A stretch of 64,000 nt of DNA. Origin: Zopfochytrium polystomum (taxonomy: Eukaryota; Chytridiomycota; Chytridiomycetes; Chytridiales; Chytridiaceae). Shown here in pieces: positions 1-13,850 of the stretch. Position numbers and translations under genes: made by a program. Location: assembly GCA_025765615.1 (NCBI GenBank), contig JAIVFJ010000137.1, positions 1-64,000 of the forward strand, written 5' to 3'. Below the pieces are notes generated by a model. It was given only the letters and a program-made list of their open reading frames with translations, ran no database searches and was not told the DNA's origin. Position 1 is the stretch's first letter. Each line of letters starts with the position of its first letter.

Positions 1-59
1 AACAGTTGCTTGTAAATTGGTTTGGTTGTTTCCAAATCAGGAAGCTTGTTTGGGAAACA

Positions 60-165
60 AGCCGCTTTTTTCCTTGTTTTAGAAATCCAATGATTGGTGC
101 AATCTCTGGTGAGCTCAGTTTTTATCTCACTTTTAGAAATGCAGTGATTGGTGCAATCCCTGATT
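60..165. repeat. Short imperfect direct duplication
   Basis: Two copies of a roughly 30-bp stretch, TTTTAGAAATNCANTGATTG followed by GTGCAATC, lie at about 78-108 and 131-163. No coding potential is seen around them. Confidence 0.5.
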
Positions 166-212
166 CCTAAATGCCTGTTGCATTGCTCAGATTGCACAGC
201 ACAGCAGGAAAG

Positions 213-303
213 CTGGAATTCCAGATCAGGAAGCGGAATTCCGGTGCAGAGAGAGGAATTCCAGATAGGAAGCGGAATTCCGATGCAGAGTGCGGAATTC
301 CGG
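213..303. repeat. 20/40-bp tandem repeat built on GGAATTCC
   Basis: The palindrome GGAATTCC occurs five times, at 215, 235, 255, 274 and 294, a spacing of 20, 20, 19 and 20 bp. Units alternate in their spacer (CAGATCAGGAAGC versus GGTGCAGAGAGA types), so the true period is about 40 bp, just over two copies. The surrounding 300-1280 stretch holds no gene I can support. Confidence 0.75.
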
Positions 304-1284
304 AGCATGGGCAGTGGTACACTGCTTCTGCATGCTTGCTGTGCTGTGTTACATGTGCAGAGTGCGTAGTTTGAGCGTTTTTGTGCATGTTCTAATTGCA
401 TTGTTCCTACCGGTAGGATGAACAAAGCTAGAACAACAGCCGCCTTTGCCTATCTCTTTTTATTGAGAACAGATTAGCCCTTCCGAGCGCCCCATTCAAG
501 TATTGAATCTACTGAGCCCTTCAAACACCCCATCCAATGTGATTGGATGGAGTTCTCAAAGGGATCATCAGTAACGGGCGTAGTGTACCCCGTGGGTCGA
601 ATCTCAACAAAGATGATGTTTGATATTGCGCTGGAAAATGGTAAGAGGATGGTTAAACTACTCAACCAGTCCTGGTTCTATCAATGAATGGACAGCAAAT
701 TGTCTTTGGCTGAAGTTCTGTGAGCAAAGATAAAGAGAGGCTTAGCCAGATGTAACAGAGTCCAAGGTCAAGAGGAAATTGTACAAAGTTGCCATGGTTG
801 TGAGAGTTGGCACTTGCATAACTATTGGTCATCCCAATCACTAATATGTTTGATAGAGTTGCAGAGTGGTTGAAAACACTCAAAAGGTGGCCATGTCAAT
901 GATAATTGTATCAGGAAATCCAGAAATTGAACCACCGACTCCATGGGTCGATAGGCGAGCAAAACACCATATCATTAAATCCTCATTTGTTGTGCCCTGT
1001 TCAAGTTGTTAGTGGTACAGGACTCCAAAAACTGAAAGGCCTGTGTTGATGCTCACGGATTGATGAATCCTGAAAGAATGTGCAGAGGAACATTGCAGAC
1101 TCAAAGTGTTAGACCGAACTGACTGGTTAGAAGCAAGAGGCACAAGACGGACCCAAACCTATTGTGACTGTCAGTTATCATTCTCACGATGCCCATGGGG
1201 AAGTGAGCCACTGCGATTGCAGACCTGGGCGCTGGCTTGCACTGATGACAAATACTCTGAGTATTAAGTGGAACAGAAACCTGG

Positions 1285-1520
1285 TGTCAACAGTTTTCCT
1301 CCTCCTCTGCTCAAGCAGATAATATAGGAGAGGTTTTTACCCTGTGCCATTCACACTTGCCTAGCAATTATCACAGTGTGCATATCATCATTATATATCT
1401 ATCAACAATTCATAACAGAGTTTTTCCTTCTCTCCAATTTGGGGAGAAGGACCACCCACAAACACACTTCTCCACTTTATTCACTCCTTCCTCTCACTCA
1501 CTCAGAGTAGACTGTTTACA
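1285..1520 (-). mobile_element. LTR-like repeat family A, copy 1
   Basis: A 236-bp copy of a dispersed repeat found again at 9788 (truncated), 42592 and 44750. Read on the minus strand it begins TGTAAACAGTC and ends CTGTTGACA, giving short inverted termini of TG...CA type like an LTR. Similarity continues for about 40 bp past the 3' terminus in copies 1, 3 and 4, through a conserved TTCCACTTAATAC. The copies therefore look like an LTR plus leader of truncated elements rather than clean solo LTRs. No target duplication is seen. Confidence 0.6.
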
Positions 1521-1611
1521 AGACTCAACAGGCTTATGGGCGCAGATCCACCCCAAACCACTCCATACATCGCAGTGCAAATGGAGAGAGATGAAACAGG
1601 ATTTCCATTGT

Positions 1612-1830
1612 TGATCCGTGACATGATCCACTGAATCAAAACAGCCTCCTGCGTTGGATTGGCGGCTCAGGCACGGCACGTCTTCTTTGGTTCTGGTCTT
1701 CCACCACATCCTTCAACCCACAGGGCAGTCGCTTCCTCGTTGCATTTCCCTTAATTGCAATGACGACTGCACTAGAGCAGCAACCTTCATCCATGCAGTC
1801 ACACATGAACGAGGCACGCCCATCTCAGCA
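1612..1830 (+). repeat. Dispersed repeat family D, copy 1
   Basis: Shares about 200 bp with 20030-20240 in opposite orientation, including a stretch around ATCAAAACAGCCTCCTGC and another around TTCATCCATGCAGTCACACA. No reading frame or terminal repeats were recognised. The stretch from here to the next gene at 2067 holds nothing else I can name. Confidence 0.55.
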
Positions 1831-2066
1831 GCAGACTTGTTGCATCCTGTTGAATGTGCCAGCTGTGCAGTGCGCAGTAGAGATCCGACTTTTTGTGTGA
1901 CAGGGCGACAAGTTTCTTTTTTCGCTCATTTACTCGTTGGTCGTTCTCGCCTCGTCAGTCTCACAGTGGTTTCTCTCGAACATTGCGTCGTCTCGAGTGC
2001 GTCGTCGAGAGTCTATAGCCCACTTGCCATCATCGACTCGCCGAAAGGACCCCCTACTTTCATAGA

Positions 2067-3847
2067 ATGAGCTCGTTTGCATCCCAGCCTCAACCGCCGC
2101 CGCGGCCATCGTTCCAACCGTCGGTCGAAACCGTTAAATCGCTTCTCGCCAGCGGCGCTGGCAACACCATACCCGTTTACCAAGAGGTCGCCGCTGACCT
2201 TCTCACTCCGGTCTCGGCGTACCTCAAGCTCACGAAGCACAGTACTGCGCACTCGTTCCTATTCGAGTCTGTTGCTGGCGGTGAAAAGATTGGCCGATAT
2301 TCGTTCATCGGCTCCAATCCCCGGAAGATCCTTCGTGTTGGAGACAAAGAGACCATTCACGGCGATCCCCTTCTCGTTGTCGAAAAAGAGTTGGCCGACA
2401 TCAAGTACGTCAAAGTCCACGGGTTGCAGACGTTTACTGGTTCGTGGTCACCCCCTTCCCATTTGATCGATCTTTTGTGTTGGGTGCTCGGATTGGGTTG
2501 AGCCAGTCGATACGATCGCACCAGACCGACTTGGTAGAATGTTCGAATAGAAGTTGCGCGGGGGGGCGCAACGAGTATATTCTGCAACCGACCATCTCAA
2601 CACGCGCATCCTCACACCCTCTGTCTGCAGGCGGCGCTGTGGGGTACATTGCTTACGACTGCATCCGGTTTTTCGAGCCTGCGGCCGCTCGTCCTATGAA
2701 GGACACCCTTGAGCTGCCCGACGCCATTTTCATGATTTGCGACACCATCATCGTTTTCGACCATCTCCGCCATGTTCTGCAAGTAGTCTCCCACTTTCGC
2801 ACCGACACGGAGGATCTTCACGATTTAGAGATCGAGGCAGAATACTCGCGCGTTGTGAAGGAAATCTCTGCCGTCGTAGCCCTACTCAGTGATGAAACAA
2901 CTGTCCTACCAAAGCAGCGACCCATCACGACCCTAGAAGCGGAGGCCGTCTCTAACGTGGGGAAGGCCGGCTACGAGTCATTTGTGACTCGTCTGAAGCA
3001 CCATATTGTGGAGGGCGACATCATCCAGGCCGTACCCTCGCAGCGCGTCTCACGCAGGACCGATCTGCACCCGTTCAACGCGTACCGCCAGCTTCGCGGC
3101 CTCAATCCCTCTCCCTACATGTTCTATGTTGACTGCGACACCTTCCAACTCGTGGGCGCATCGCCAGAGATGCTCGTCAAGGTGGAGGATGGACGTGTTT
3201 ATACCCACCCTATCGCAGGCACGCGCCGCCGCGGCGCGACTCCCACCCTGGACGATGCTCTGGCACAAGAGCTCCTGGGCGACCTTAAAGAGCGTTCAGA
3301 ACACGTCATGCTGGTGGACCTTGGGCGAAATGACGTGAATCGTGTATGCCGGCCAGAAACAGTCACAGTTGATTCGCTTATGCATATCGAACGGTACTCT
3401 CACGTCATGCACATCGTCAGCAACGTCAGCGGACGGCTGCGCGAAGGCAAAAGCATGTACGACGCGTTTAGATCCATTTTCCCCGCGGGCACGGTTTCGG
3501 GCGCTCCGAAAGTGCGAGCAATGCAACTGGTTGGTGAGATGGAAGGCGACAGACGCGGCGTGTACGCTGGCGCAGTTGGTTGGTTTGGGTACTCAGGCAA
3601 CCTGGACACGTGCATCGCCATCAGAACGATGCTATTCAAGGATGGTTTCGTGCACTTGCAGGCTGGTGGGGGCATCGTGTACGACTCAGTTCCTGAGGAC
3701 GAATTTGAAGAGACAGTCAACAAGCTCAGATCCAACGTTACCGCCATTCAGCTCGCTGAAAAGTACCACCACTCTAGACAAGAGCAGCAGACTGAGTCGT
3801 TGCTGCAGGAACAGGTTCTTACCCAAATGCATCCGAGCACGTTTTGA
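2067..3847 (+). CDS. TRP2: Anthranilate synthase component I
   Basis: Makes anthranilate from chorismate, the first committed step of tryptophan synthesis, with ammonia or a glutamine amidotransferase partner. There are two exons, 2067-2439 and 2631-3847, around a 191-nt intron (GTTCGT...TGCAG). Joining them gives 529 residues, the usual length, and restores the family motif FTGGAVGY across the junction. The feedback-site element appears as LFES near residue 70. The chorismate-binding core is complete: ASPEMLV, PIAGTRRRG, VDLGRND, FPAGTVSGAPKVRAM, GNLDTCIAIRT and QAGGGIVYDS. No glutamine amidotransferase domain is fused. The gene converges on the next one, with about 280 bp between stop codons. 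The start is the first ATG in a frame rich in Pro/Gln before the conserved block. Confidence 0.95.
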
Positions 3848-4126
3848 TAGGGACAGCGGTCAGTCAAGAAACGAGTTCACCCGGCCCTCCTTCTCTAGAA
3901 TTTGTGTTTGTAAGCCATTCTCTGGTTGTTCGATTTCATTCTTGTTTGATAGGGGAGTTGAAACCAAGGCCTGCTTGCGAGAATAATTGAATTGAAAATG
4001 AGAAAGTAACGATCGACGTGAAAACGAGAAACGAAATATTTGGCTCAGAGGCGAGAGATGGAAAATGACCGGCAATGAAAGAATAAACCAGGCGAAGACT
4101 TTCGCAGAAGGAACAGTCCCCTTCGT

Positions 4127-6654
4127 TTATCCCAAACTTGCATCTCCAGGCTCCACTTCTGGAGCGATTCGTAGACCTGGGTCAAGCGAAAGGCGGGCCA
4201 CTGGGTTCGGCCTGGATGTTTGTTGTCGCGGCACTCCCGACGAACTGAAACGAGAACATGCAGCCTCAACTGGTAACGGCGGAGGGAAGAGCAAGGAAAC
4301 CATCTCCTTTGGTTCCACTGAGGCAGTAGCTGATGCTGGCACAAACAGTGTGGAAGGGACAGCTGGGTCGGTGTCCAGTGTATTGGTGGTTGTCGTCTGG
4401 ATGTCTGCTGACGCGTTAATCAGTAAAGCTGCGAGTGGCGAACGGGGGTGAGGAGCGGAAGTTCGCCCTCCCACGGCAGTGTTCGTCGGATCGTCAATAG
4501 ATCGGTCGGGCTTGACCGTAGGTGCACTCGCTCGAGTGGATTGACTTCTGTGTTCATTCGAGGCTGTCTCTCCTTGTGTTGTTGTTCGGACGGCAGGCAG
4601 AGGTGCTTGGCGAGCCAACGACGGCTCCAAGGCCGATACGCAGCGTGGTCCGAAAAAGCGAAGGCTGAACTGGGTCTGGGTAGTTGAAGTGTTGGGTTTG
4701 TCCGACATCGTTCTGCTGGTCCCTGCCGCACAGCTATTTGGCTGCAATGGTGATTCCTGCGGTAAGCCGTCGTCGGTATTTGGCGAGTTTGAGTTATTGC
4801 GGTCATTGTCACCGGCCTTTTCGCCATTGAACTTCCTTCTAGGAAGTCCCCAACGGACTGATATAAAAGTAAGACGAGACTTTCCGCTTTTATCCTTCGT
4901 CAAGCGTGAGTTTTGCGAGGCATCCAGCTCTGCGTCCCGTTGCAAATATCTTGACCGAATGGGACTTCCTAGCAGGTTCAGTGCCGCGGACAAATGCCCT
5001 GAAATCGACCTTTGCAGGGGTGGTCTGTTAAGGCCCGCAATCGCCGCCGTCGCAAACTTCTCTGCGGCGAACGTCGAGATCTCCACGACTTGACCGTCGA
5101 GAGGTGCTCTAGGCTGACTAAACTTATTGTTGGATTTGTCCATACTTAGCCCGGTCGCGGGCGTAGGACGATTGATTGTTTCTAAGGACACTATTGACAT
5201 TAATGGCTGTGCATCGAGTGAATCGGCTTCTCGCAAGTGATTACTATCATTGCAATCCACTCGGGTCAAAGGAGCAAACTCCTTTCGAGAAAACATGTCT
5301 TCCCTGTTGTTAGGCGCGAGATCCTTCAGCCGAAATTGCGGCCTAATTTCCTCGTGAAAGGACGACGAGGCTGGAGGGCTTGCTTTCGTGGGAGACAATC
5401 CTTCTGGCACACATAAATTGTTAGGTGTTGCCATTCCAACTGGTGGCATTGTACAAGGTTGGATTCGAAGGATCTTAAACAGAGAACTATTACCCGAAAA
5501 CTCTGCTTTTTCGGCAGGAGCCAAAGCTTCCTCGACATTTTCCGATCCCATTGGTGGTGGAAAATGAGATTTGATCTCACCAATCCTCGTTAAGACTGAA
5601 GCCGAAAGGCAGGATTTCGCGTCGGTCAGTATTCGAATGCTTTCCAGTCAAAGGAAAAATGCACCAGTATGTGTTTTGGAATGATTCGAGTGGATTTTCT
5701 TGCCGCTCGGGCGGTCAATATGTGAGGGTCGCGGCTGACGGTCGCGTTGCACAAGTGTCAGAAAAGTAGAGTGAAGACTTTGGTGGGTTGCCGGGCTCTT
5801 ACGAGGCGTTGTGCCGTGAACTCGCGTTCCGTTCAAATATATAGCGCGCCGCAAGTCCCGCACCCATCGCTTATACTCTGGCGAGCTCAGTGCAGCGAAT
5901 CGATACTCGCCTTGTTTGTCTTGAAACGTGTTACTACAGCACTTTCGAAAGTTTGACATACAGGTTTTCAGACCGAAATGACATGGGAGGCCGATGTCCG
6001 TCTCTGTCAACAGCGTATCCACATTGCTCAAATAAATGAACGACTTAATCACAGTCCCCGCGACTATGAGATGGGTCCCTGCTCATATTATGCTTTCGGT
6101 TTAGTATTCAAGAGAATTAGTCGGAGGGAAGAGCGCAGCCTTTGACCTGAGATAGCCGAGTAGGCAAGATGACCAAATAAGTCCAGATCCTTTTCCCCGC
6201 CGCCCGTCCTCTGCAGTCCAGGCTGTGTTGGGTCGCATCGCACCTCTTCGATTGCTTTTTGACAACGGGCATCGCGTTCTACGCGATCCAAGTGGTTTTT
6301 CACAATGAGAAGATCATCTGCGGTTGAAGGCCTACAGAGAAGAAGGCTTTGAAGCCTCCTCCTGGTCGTCGCTGCGCCAGTTCCACCACGGCAGGGAACA
6401 ACAAAGCCATGGCACACAATGCAAGCTTCGGGCGGCTCTGTATTTTGCTTGGAGTTTGAATGTCCGATAGTTGAGGTCGCTGGCACAGTTCCCAGCGAAG
6501 GGAATGAAGCCGGCTGCAACCAAGAGGAGTTTGCCGTAGGGGGCGCGGCCGCTTCGATGGCGGCTCTCGAGGGGTTGGCCGCCATGGCTGCTATTGCGCC
6601 TTCCTTCCCTTCTGCTGCCCACTGTCTCCGCGTTGTCGCCCTTTCCGCGCTCAT
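4127..6654 (-). CDS. Unidentified protein with a possible PH domain and long disordered tail
   Basis: At least three coding blocks run on the minus strand. The first, from an ATG at 6654, is Ala-rich and then has VKNHLDRVERDARCQKAIEE and EKDLDLFGHLAYS. It splices at a GT near 6123 into a block near 6073-5660 that contains GTVIKSFIYLSNVDTLLTET and ends YRFAALSSPEYKRWVRDLRR. That last stretch resembles the C-terminal strand and helix of a PH domain. The third block (5551-4127) is about 470 residues rich in Ser, Thr, Pro and Asn and probably disordered. The intron between blocks two and three (about 5660-5560) could not be placed. A poly-T run (6655-6686) directly before the ATG encodes poly-Lys if an upstream start were used, so I prefer 6654. 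PH identity is inference. Confidence 0.5.
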
Positions 6655-6781
6655 TTTTTTTTTTTCTCCCTTTTTTTTTTTTTTTTCGTTCTTAAGCTCC
6701 TTCTGATGGGTGGCGTCTTCAGATTCGGTACAGACAAAAAACAAAAGCGGCTCTCATGTCATGCCACCCATTTCTGAAGAG

Positions 6782-8449
<1,668 letters not shown>

Positions 8450-8650
8450 ACTGTGAGTGACAAGGGAGAACGACCAGAAAACAGTAAGCAACAGTGCGGA
8501 TATTCAAAAAATTTCCCACACAGTTGCATCAAAAGAGAACGTTAATGCTTACTACTAATATCCTTCCCAAAGGGTTGACATTGAACTAATCTAGATCTGT
8601 TGCGTTCCACCAAAGTAGTACAACGAGAAAGTTAGATAGAAGTCAGGCAT
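8450..8650. other. Upstream region of the prenyltransferase gene
   Basis: About 200 bp with no recognised gene. An AG (ACTCACAG) sits directly before the predicted ATG at 8449, so an intron in the 5' UTR is possible. Confidence 0.3.
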
Positions 8651-9003
8651 GTCGCACTAATGGGCATCCAAAAATTTGGCCCCCCTAATTAAAACCAAAA
8701 AACGATTTTGGTATCAATTGAGAGCCACAAGCGAGGTGGAAAGGGGATAGAGGCCATGTAACAGTTAGCTGAGCATCAGCTAGCATTTAGTTTGTCCTCT
8801 ATTTTTATTTTTTTTTGTTTTTGTAGCAAGCATTTGACATATCTCCCTTTCCTCATCCCTGTAGATTATCTTCACAAAGGTGGTCAGCATTTCGATAATC
8901 TGCACGCTGATCAAGACGTTTGTCATCTGGTTGCTCATCCAGCATTAGTAATTTGGGGGGGGGAAGGGGGGCGTCAAATATTGGCGCACTTAATTAGTGT
9001 GAC
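8651..9003. mobile_element. Putative small TIR element
   Basis: The ends are imperfect inverted repeats of about 40 bp. The left end reads GTCGCACTAATGGGCATCC followed by a CCCCCC run. The right end, read in reverse, is GTCACACTAATTAAGTGCG followed by the same C-rich run. The 353-bp element has no coding capacity and no clear target duplication. Confidence 0.35.
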
Positions 9004-9787
9004 TCAACCCTTAACTCCTAATTACATCCATCAACAGTAGCGCGGTTTTGCACTGAGTGCGACACGTTCCAGAAGCAAAACACCTTCGAAGCAGAGTTTG
9101 GTTGGAGCGCACGCGCAAGTATCTTTTACTCTAAATACTAATACATCTTCGCAGCTTCTGATGGAATGTCCTTCAAAGCCGCTTTGGTACGACCATCCTG
9201 TTCACCACACGGCCCTGACCATCGCGAAAAAAAGGAAGGACACAAGTGTTTACGACGAAAGGGTTGGTGAACTGAGAATGAATAATCAAAGATGCTGTAC
9301 TTACAAGCACTTCAAGCCGGCTCAAAGCAAATCTCGGACGAGATTTGACTCTAGATCAAACAAACATCCCACAGACACAAAGTTAAAAAGCAAGCTTATA
9401 CGCTCAATAACACTCAAACGCCTACATCAGAATTTTGGGAGAGAACTAATTGTGAATACCTGGCCTTTGCAGATGCGTTTTACACAAAGATACCAAAGCA
9501 TACATGTTTTCAGGAATCTTCATTTGTTTTGCATCTTCAAGAACAAGAATGCAACAATGCATTTGTTCTGGAGCTTCTTGTTTTGGCAGCCTATTAAAGT
9601 ACATACCTACAATGGTAGCTCAATACCAACTGATGTTCCATCTAATATTGTATTCATTATGACAGTGACTTTATATTGATAGGTTTTCCATCTGTGTTCT
9701 TTCCATCACCTCCTGCAGGATTGGACTGACGCTGGACAGGGTGAAAATCCAGAAAATGCGTATTTCTGCGTTACAGAATTGACCTGA
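9004..9787. other. Repeat-region DNA with one unrecognised open frame
   Basis: An open plus-strand frame of 193 codons (9098-9679) shows no family resemblance I recognise. Its composition resembles the surrounding non-coding DNA, so I do not call it a gene. Confidence 0.25.
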
Positions 9788-9870
9788 TGTAAACAGTCTA
9801 CTCTGAGTGAGTGAGTGGAAGGAGTGAATGAAGTGGAGATGTGTGTTTGTGGGTGGTCCTTCTCCCCAAC
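9788..9870 (+). mobile_element. LTR-like repeat family A, copy 2 (truncated)
   Basis: Starts TGTAAACAGTCTACTCTGAG and follows the other family copies to about CCTTCTCCCCAACTTG. It then breaks into unrelated sequence. Confidence 0.55.
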
Positions 9871-11118
9871 TTGTCTGCTGATTCTTTAATGAGGCAGAGT
9901 AGAAGACATCAGGCTAAGTCTTTGTTCCCTGTGCTTGCACTAACACTCTTCTACCAGCATAAATTCCACAACATCACTTGGAGACTAAAGGCAAATCATC
10001 ATCAAGCAATCAAACTCTGTGGAAACATCTGGATATACTAACTCTCACTAATGCTTTCTACCACTAACTTTGTCTCTATCTTTATTCTCCACTCTAGACC
10101 AACAAAAGCAAAAATCAACCACCTCACACACAGTTGCAATGACCATATCATCAAACTATTCAAACCTCAGCAGTCTCAGCAAAATTCAGGAAACCTTCAT
10201 CTATTCATTCCTGCAGATCAGCTTCAGAAACAACACCAACATCACCACTCTGCTCCATTCAGTCACCAATCACCTTGAACCATCTTTGAACTTGAATTTT
10301 GGCAGTTGAACAAGTTGAATTGAAAATTGCTTTCAGTTTTCTGCAGTCTCAACAAAGTCAGACAAAGCATCAACCATTCCCCACAGCAGAGTCACTCCAG
10401 AAAACAACAACTTCCTCCCTTCAGTCGGCATTCAACTTCAGCAATCAGAATTGGAAGAAGTTAAACTGGAATTGGTAAAAAGTATCAACCACATGGTAAT
10501 CCACAGCGAAAGTGAATCGGATAACGGTGTACAGCTCTGGTGTTGGAGGTGACGGCACGACGGGTTGGATTCCGTGCTACTGCAATTAACGTCACCCCCA
10601 GTGGGCCTTACTGGGAGCACTATAGGCACGACTGTGGAAGGCCAGACCGATGTGGCAGACTGGCTATGTAAAATCAACCGAAGGCCCACAAACACCAAAG
10701 TCCCAGCTTGTAGGCTAGTGTGGCCTGGACCTGCGTCAGAGGAGGTGGAATCCTGAGCAGGGAGCCCATTCTGCAAGGAGTACCAACCAGGAGACAGTTA
10801 TTCTACTGATGTGCCTAGGCGAGACGCGGGGGAAAGCGTTGAGGGCAAGCTGTGTATGGGGGAGTGGTTGCCTTGCCTCATAGGGTACTGGGGGGAGCCC
10901 AGACCAGCAACGTGGAAGGCTCACCCTCAACAGCATATTTTATGTGCCAAATCTGTGTCAAGCAGTTCATTACCACCACACTGACTGCTGGAGTTGAACA
11001 GCCACCGAAATCAAACAGTTGTCAGGAAAGTGCGATCTTCTGGGACCACTGCATCCTTCTTTGTCAAATTGACTGACGCATCATCCACACTGCAAGCTAA
11101 GTTAACAATATTTTTTTT
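9871..11118. other. Degenerate retroelement leader and an unclassified GC-richer insertion
   Basis: From 10070 to 10310 a short frame (TISSNYSNLSSLSKIQETF) could be a decayed gag leader, but this is weak. From about 10490 to 10940 base composition shifts to GC-richer sequence with no homology I can name. It may be a separate insertion splitting the copia remnant downstream. Confidence 0.3.
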
Positions 11119-12001
11119 TTGGTGATTCTGGCAAAACTTCATCTGCCATTGCCTTGCCTAATCTTGTTACAAACTCTGCAAAATGGGAGCAATTCAAACC
11201 CCTCCTCAATATGCAGCTGGAACATCACCATAACAGAATCTTCTTACACTGGAAAGCCTATATCAAGGAGTTACTTCAGTGCCACTCCAACATTATCAAC
11301 AACTGCACCAGTAACTGCCCTTCCCAGTAGTCTCAATCTTCAACCACATAGGATCGATGAAGCAGCTGCAGATCAGAGACTGTACTCGGCAATCCTTGGC
11401 AGCATCAACTACCTTGCAACACACACACGACCAGACCTTGCCCCAGCGGTTTCATACCTTGGTGCCTTCAGCAAGGATCCCAGCAAGCAACACATGAAGA
11501 TCCTTATTCGGGTTCTCAAATATCTCAACGATATAGCTGGTTACTCCAACGCTGCCCATGGTGTCCACTCTGATGGGAATTCACAGCTTGGCTACCATGT
11601 TTTATTTGGAGGAACGGCTATTAGTTGGACATCTGTTTGGAGCAGCACTGTCATGCTGTCACTGCAGGAAGCTGAATATGTTGCCTGAACTGGGACAAGA
11701 ACTTAAGGCACTATCCCAAATCTACTCAGCACTTCAACTTCTGTCTCCAACTCCTCTTGTCATCTACACTGACAACAGTGGTGTGATCAACCTCAGCTCA
11801 AATGATCTTTACACCAATAGGTCAAAGCATATCATGGTAATGTATCATTATATTCAAGAACTCGTGGAACAAAAGGTCGTACGGCTTGAATGGATTGCTG
11901 GAGGAGAACAGCCTGTGGACTATATGACAAAATCTCTCTCAGCTGCTCTCAGTGAATACCATCTGAGTTGCACTGGTCTTTGTTTCTTCTCTTTCCTCTG
12001 A
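11119..12001 (+). pseudogene. Ty1/copia polyprotein fragment (RT end and RNase H)
   Basis: The C-terminal part of a copia polyprotein: LYSAILGSINYLATHTRPDL, then HMKILIRVLKYLNDIAGYSN, GGTAISWTSVWSSTVMLSLQ, then EAEYVA. After a single-base frameshift at about 11685 it continues with ELGQELKAL, VIYTDNSGVINLSS, YTNRSKHIMVMYHYIQELVE and VDYMTKSLSAALSEY. These are the RNase H and tether motifs of copia elements. Integrase and most of the RT are missing upstream, and the frameshift makes it dead. A polypurine tract and LTR start follow at 12252-12262. Confidence 0.85.
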
Positions 12002-12251
12002 TTCATTTTTTCGTATCTGTGAAGCTGTTTTCTTCTTTGTTCTTTTCATTACTTTGACTCATTTTCTTTTACCTCTGAAGTTCAATATGTGCCCCCATCC
12101 ATTTTTTGTTAGTGTGGCTGTCCTTTCTGTTCTGCCATCTGATGGCCAGTCATACCTGTTTGTGAGTCTTCTTTCTCCGGTGTACAGTTTCCTTAAGTTG
12201 ACTATGGCTTAAGGTTTTCCTCTGTGGTGGCCTTTGCTCCTGCCCACAGCT

Positions 12252-12480
12252 TAGGGGGGAGTGTTAGTTTTGGGTCTTTTGGTGTAAGCAGTGTGCAGGA
12301 GCTTTGACCTGATACTGCTCTGCAAGGATGACCTGCACAATTTTGCAAGTGATGGTCCTTGTAACAGTTTTGTATAAAGACAAACACAAGACTGACAGAA
12401 GCCAAGATCAACCTCCCACCACCACCACCTTCAGTAGTGTACACCACAGCAGCCCAATCCATCAATCAGCCATCATAGCA
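12252..12480 (+). mobile_element. Polypurine tract and 3' LTR start of the copia remnant
   Basis: TTAGGGGGGAG at 12251-12261 is followed at once by TGTTAGTTTTGGGTC, the usual polypurine tract/LTR border. A TATAAAGA-like box lies near 12373. The LTR 3' end was not identified and no partner LTR is seen in the window. Confidence 0.6.
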
Positions 12481-13850
12481 AATTCTTTCAGGTAGTGGGC
12501 CAGACAAACGTCAGGGATAACTAGGTTGTCAATGAAACAAATACGAGTCAGAAGTGAAAACCCCCCTTATGTGATCTGTCTCAACCAGTACAGGTGTGCG
12601 CCAGGGGGTTTCGGAAGATCCATTACTGTTTATTGTATCAGCGGCAGCCGCATCTGGGATGAAGCACGACGGGCGGAGGTGGCAAGGGAGCCCTTGTGGT
12701 ACTGACAACAGCGAGAAACAAGGGACAGGAACTGGAATATTTCCCAAATTTGGAGAGGAGGAGCCAAACAATGGAAAAATTTTCCGCTGTTTGCATTGGA
12801 GGCAGCAAGTGAGAGAGAGAGACAGACAGAAAGACCACCCCCAACCGATACCGCCCCTTTTTGAGTTCATTTGTGCCCATTAGTGCCAATCAGTGTGAAT
12901 TAATGGCAATTAGGCCAATTAGGCAGGTTGGTTTTGGTGCTCCTCACGGACTGATTACTCCACATTTTTGTTTTTACTTGTGTTGGGGGGGAGTTGGAGG
13001 CTGGGGATTTATATTCCTCAATTGAGCAGCTGTTTGTTTGATTTTACTCTTATGTCTTGGCCTTTTAAAAGATTGCTTATCATTCAAAATTTTCCTCTTT
13101 CCTTTTGGGCATTTGTTGTTTGTCCAGTCATTCAACCTTTCCTTTCTTGGACTGTTTGTTGTTTGCCCAGGCAGACCCTTTTGTATGGAATATCTTTCCT
13201 TCGAGTGTATGGTAAACATAAATCGTCTTTGTGTCAGTGTAATGTACTAAATCTATAGTTGGGTTTGTTTTTCTTTTTTATTCATTTTATTCACTACTAC
13301 TACTTCACTACAAAAAGAAAAACATACGAAAAAATAAAACAAAAATACAACCACTTAGAAAAACTGCACTACGAAAAACATAGAACATTGCGCACTACCC
13401 AGAAAACATGAAAGAATGCACAAAGAAACGACAATCAGCACTACTTAGAAAAATGAAAGAACATACTAACAAATGACAATCAGCACTACTTAAACACTAC
13501 GACGAAAACAAAAAACACTACTTGGAACAATATAATAATATAAAACAAAGTTACCAAAATGACAACAATGATAGTTTCGAGATCAAAGACAATCTTGTTG
13601 TCTGGATATAGTCTTGAAATGACGTGAAAAAGAATTAGAGTAGTCTTTGCTTTGTTTGAGTCGTATTTAGTAGCCAGTAAGATAACTTCAACCTCGACAG
13701 GAGAATTGCAGAGAGATTGTTGATGGGATCTTGAAAAGCGATGGCATTGGGAAACACAGTAGAGAGATTGTTGATGGGGTCTTGAAAAGCGAAGGCATCG
13801 GGAATCAGGGAAGAGAGATCTTTGCCCATGAAAGAAACGTAAGGGTCGTT
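12481..13850. repeat. Gene-free repeat stretch with a short tandem duplication
   Basis: Contains AT-rich sequence (13260-13560) with repeated ACTACTT and ACAATCAGCACTACTT motifs. A partial tandem duplication at 13708-13800 has units with GAGAGATTGTTGATGGGNTC and TTGAAAAGCGANGGCAT. No gene is recognised. Confidence 0.4.

Noticed and set aside
213..303. CRISPR-like regular repeat
   Set aside because: Repeats are 8 bp with 12-bp spacers that themselves repeat, in a eukaryotic genome with no cas genes.
9098..9679. 193-codon plus-strand frame as a gene
   Set aside because: No motif, no splice context, and base composition like the repeat DNA around it.
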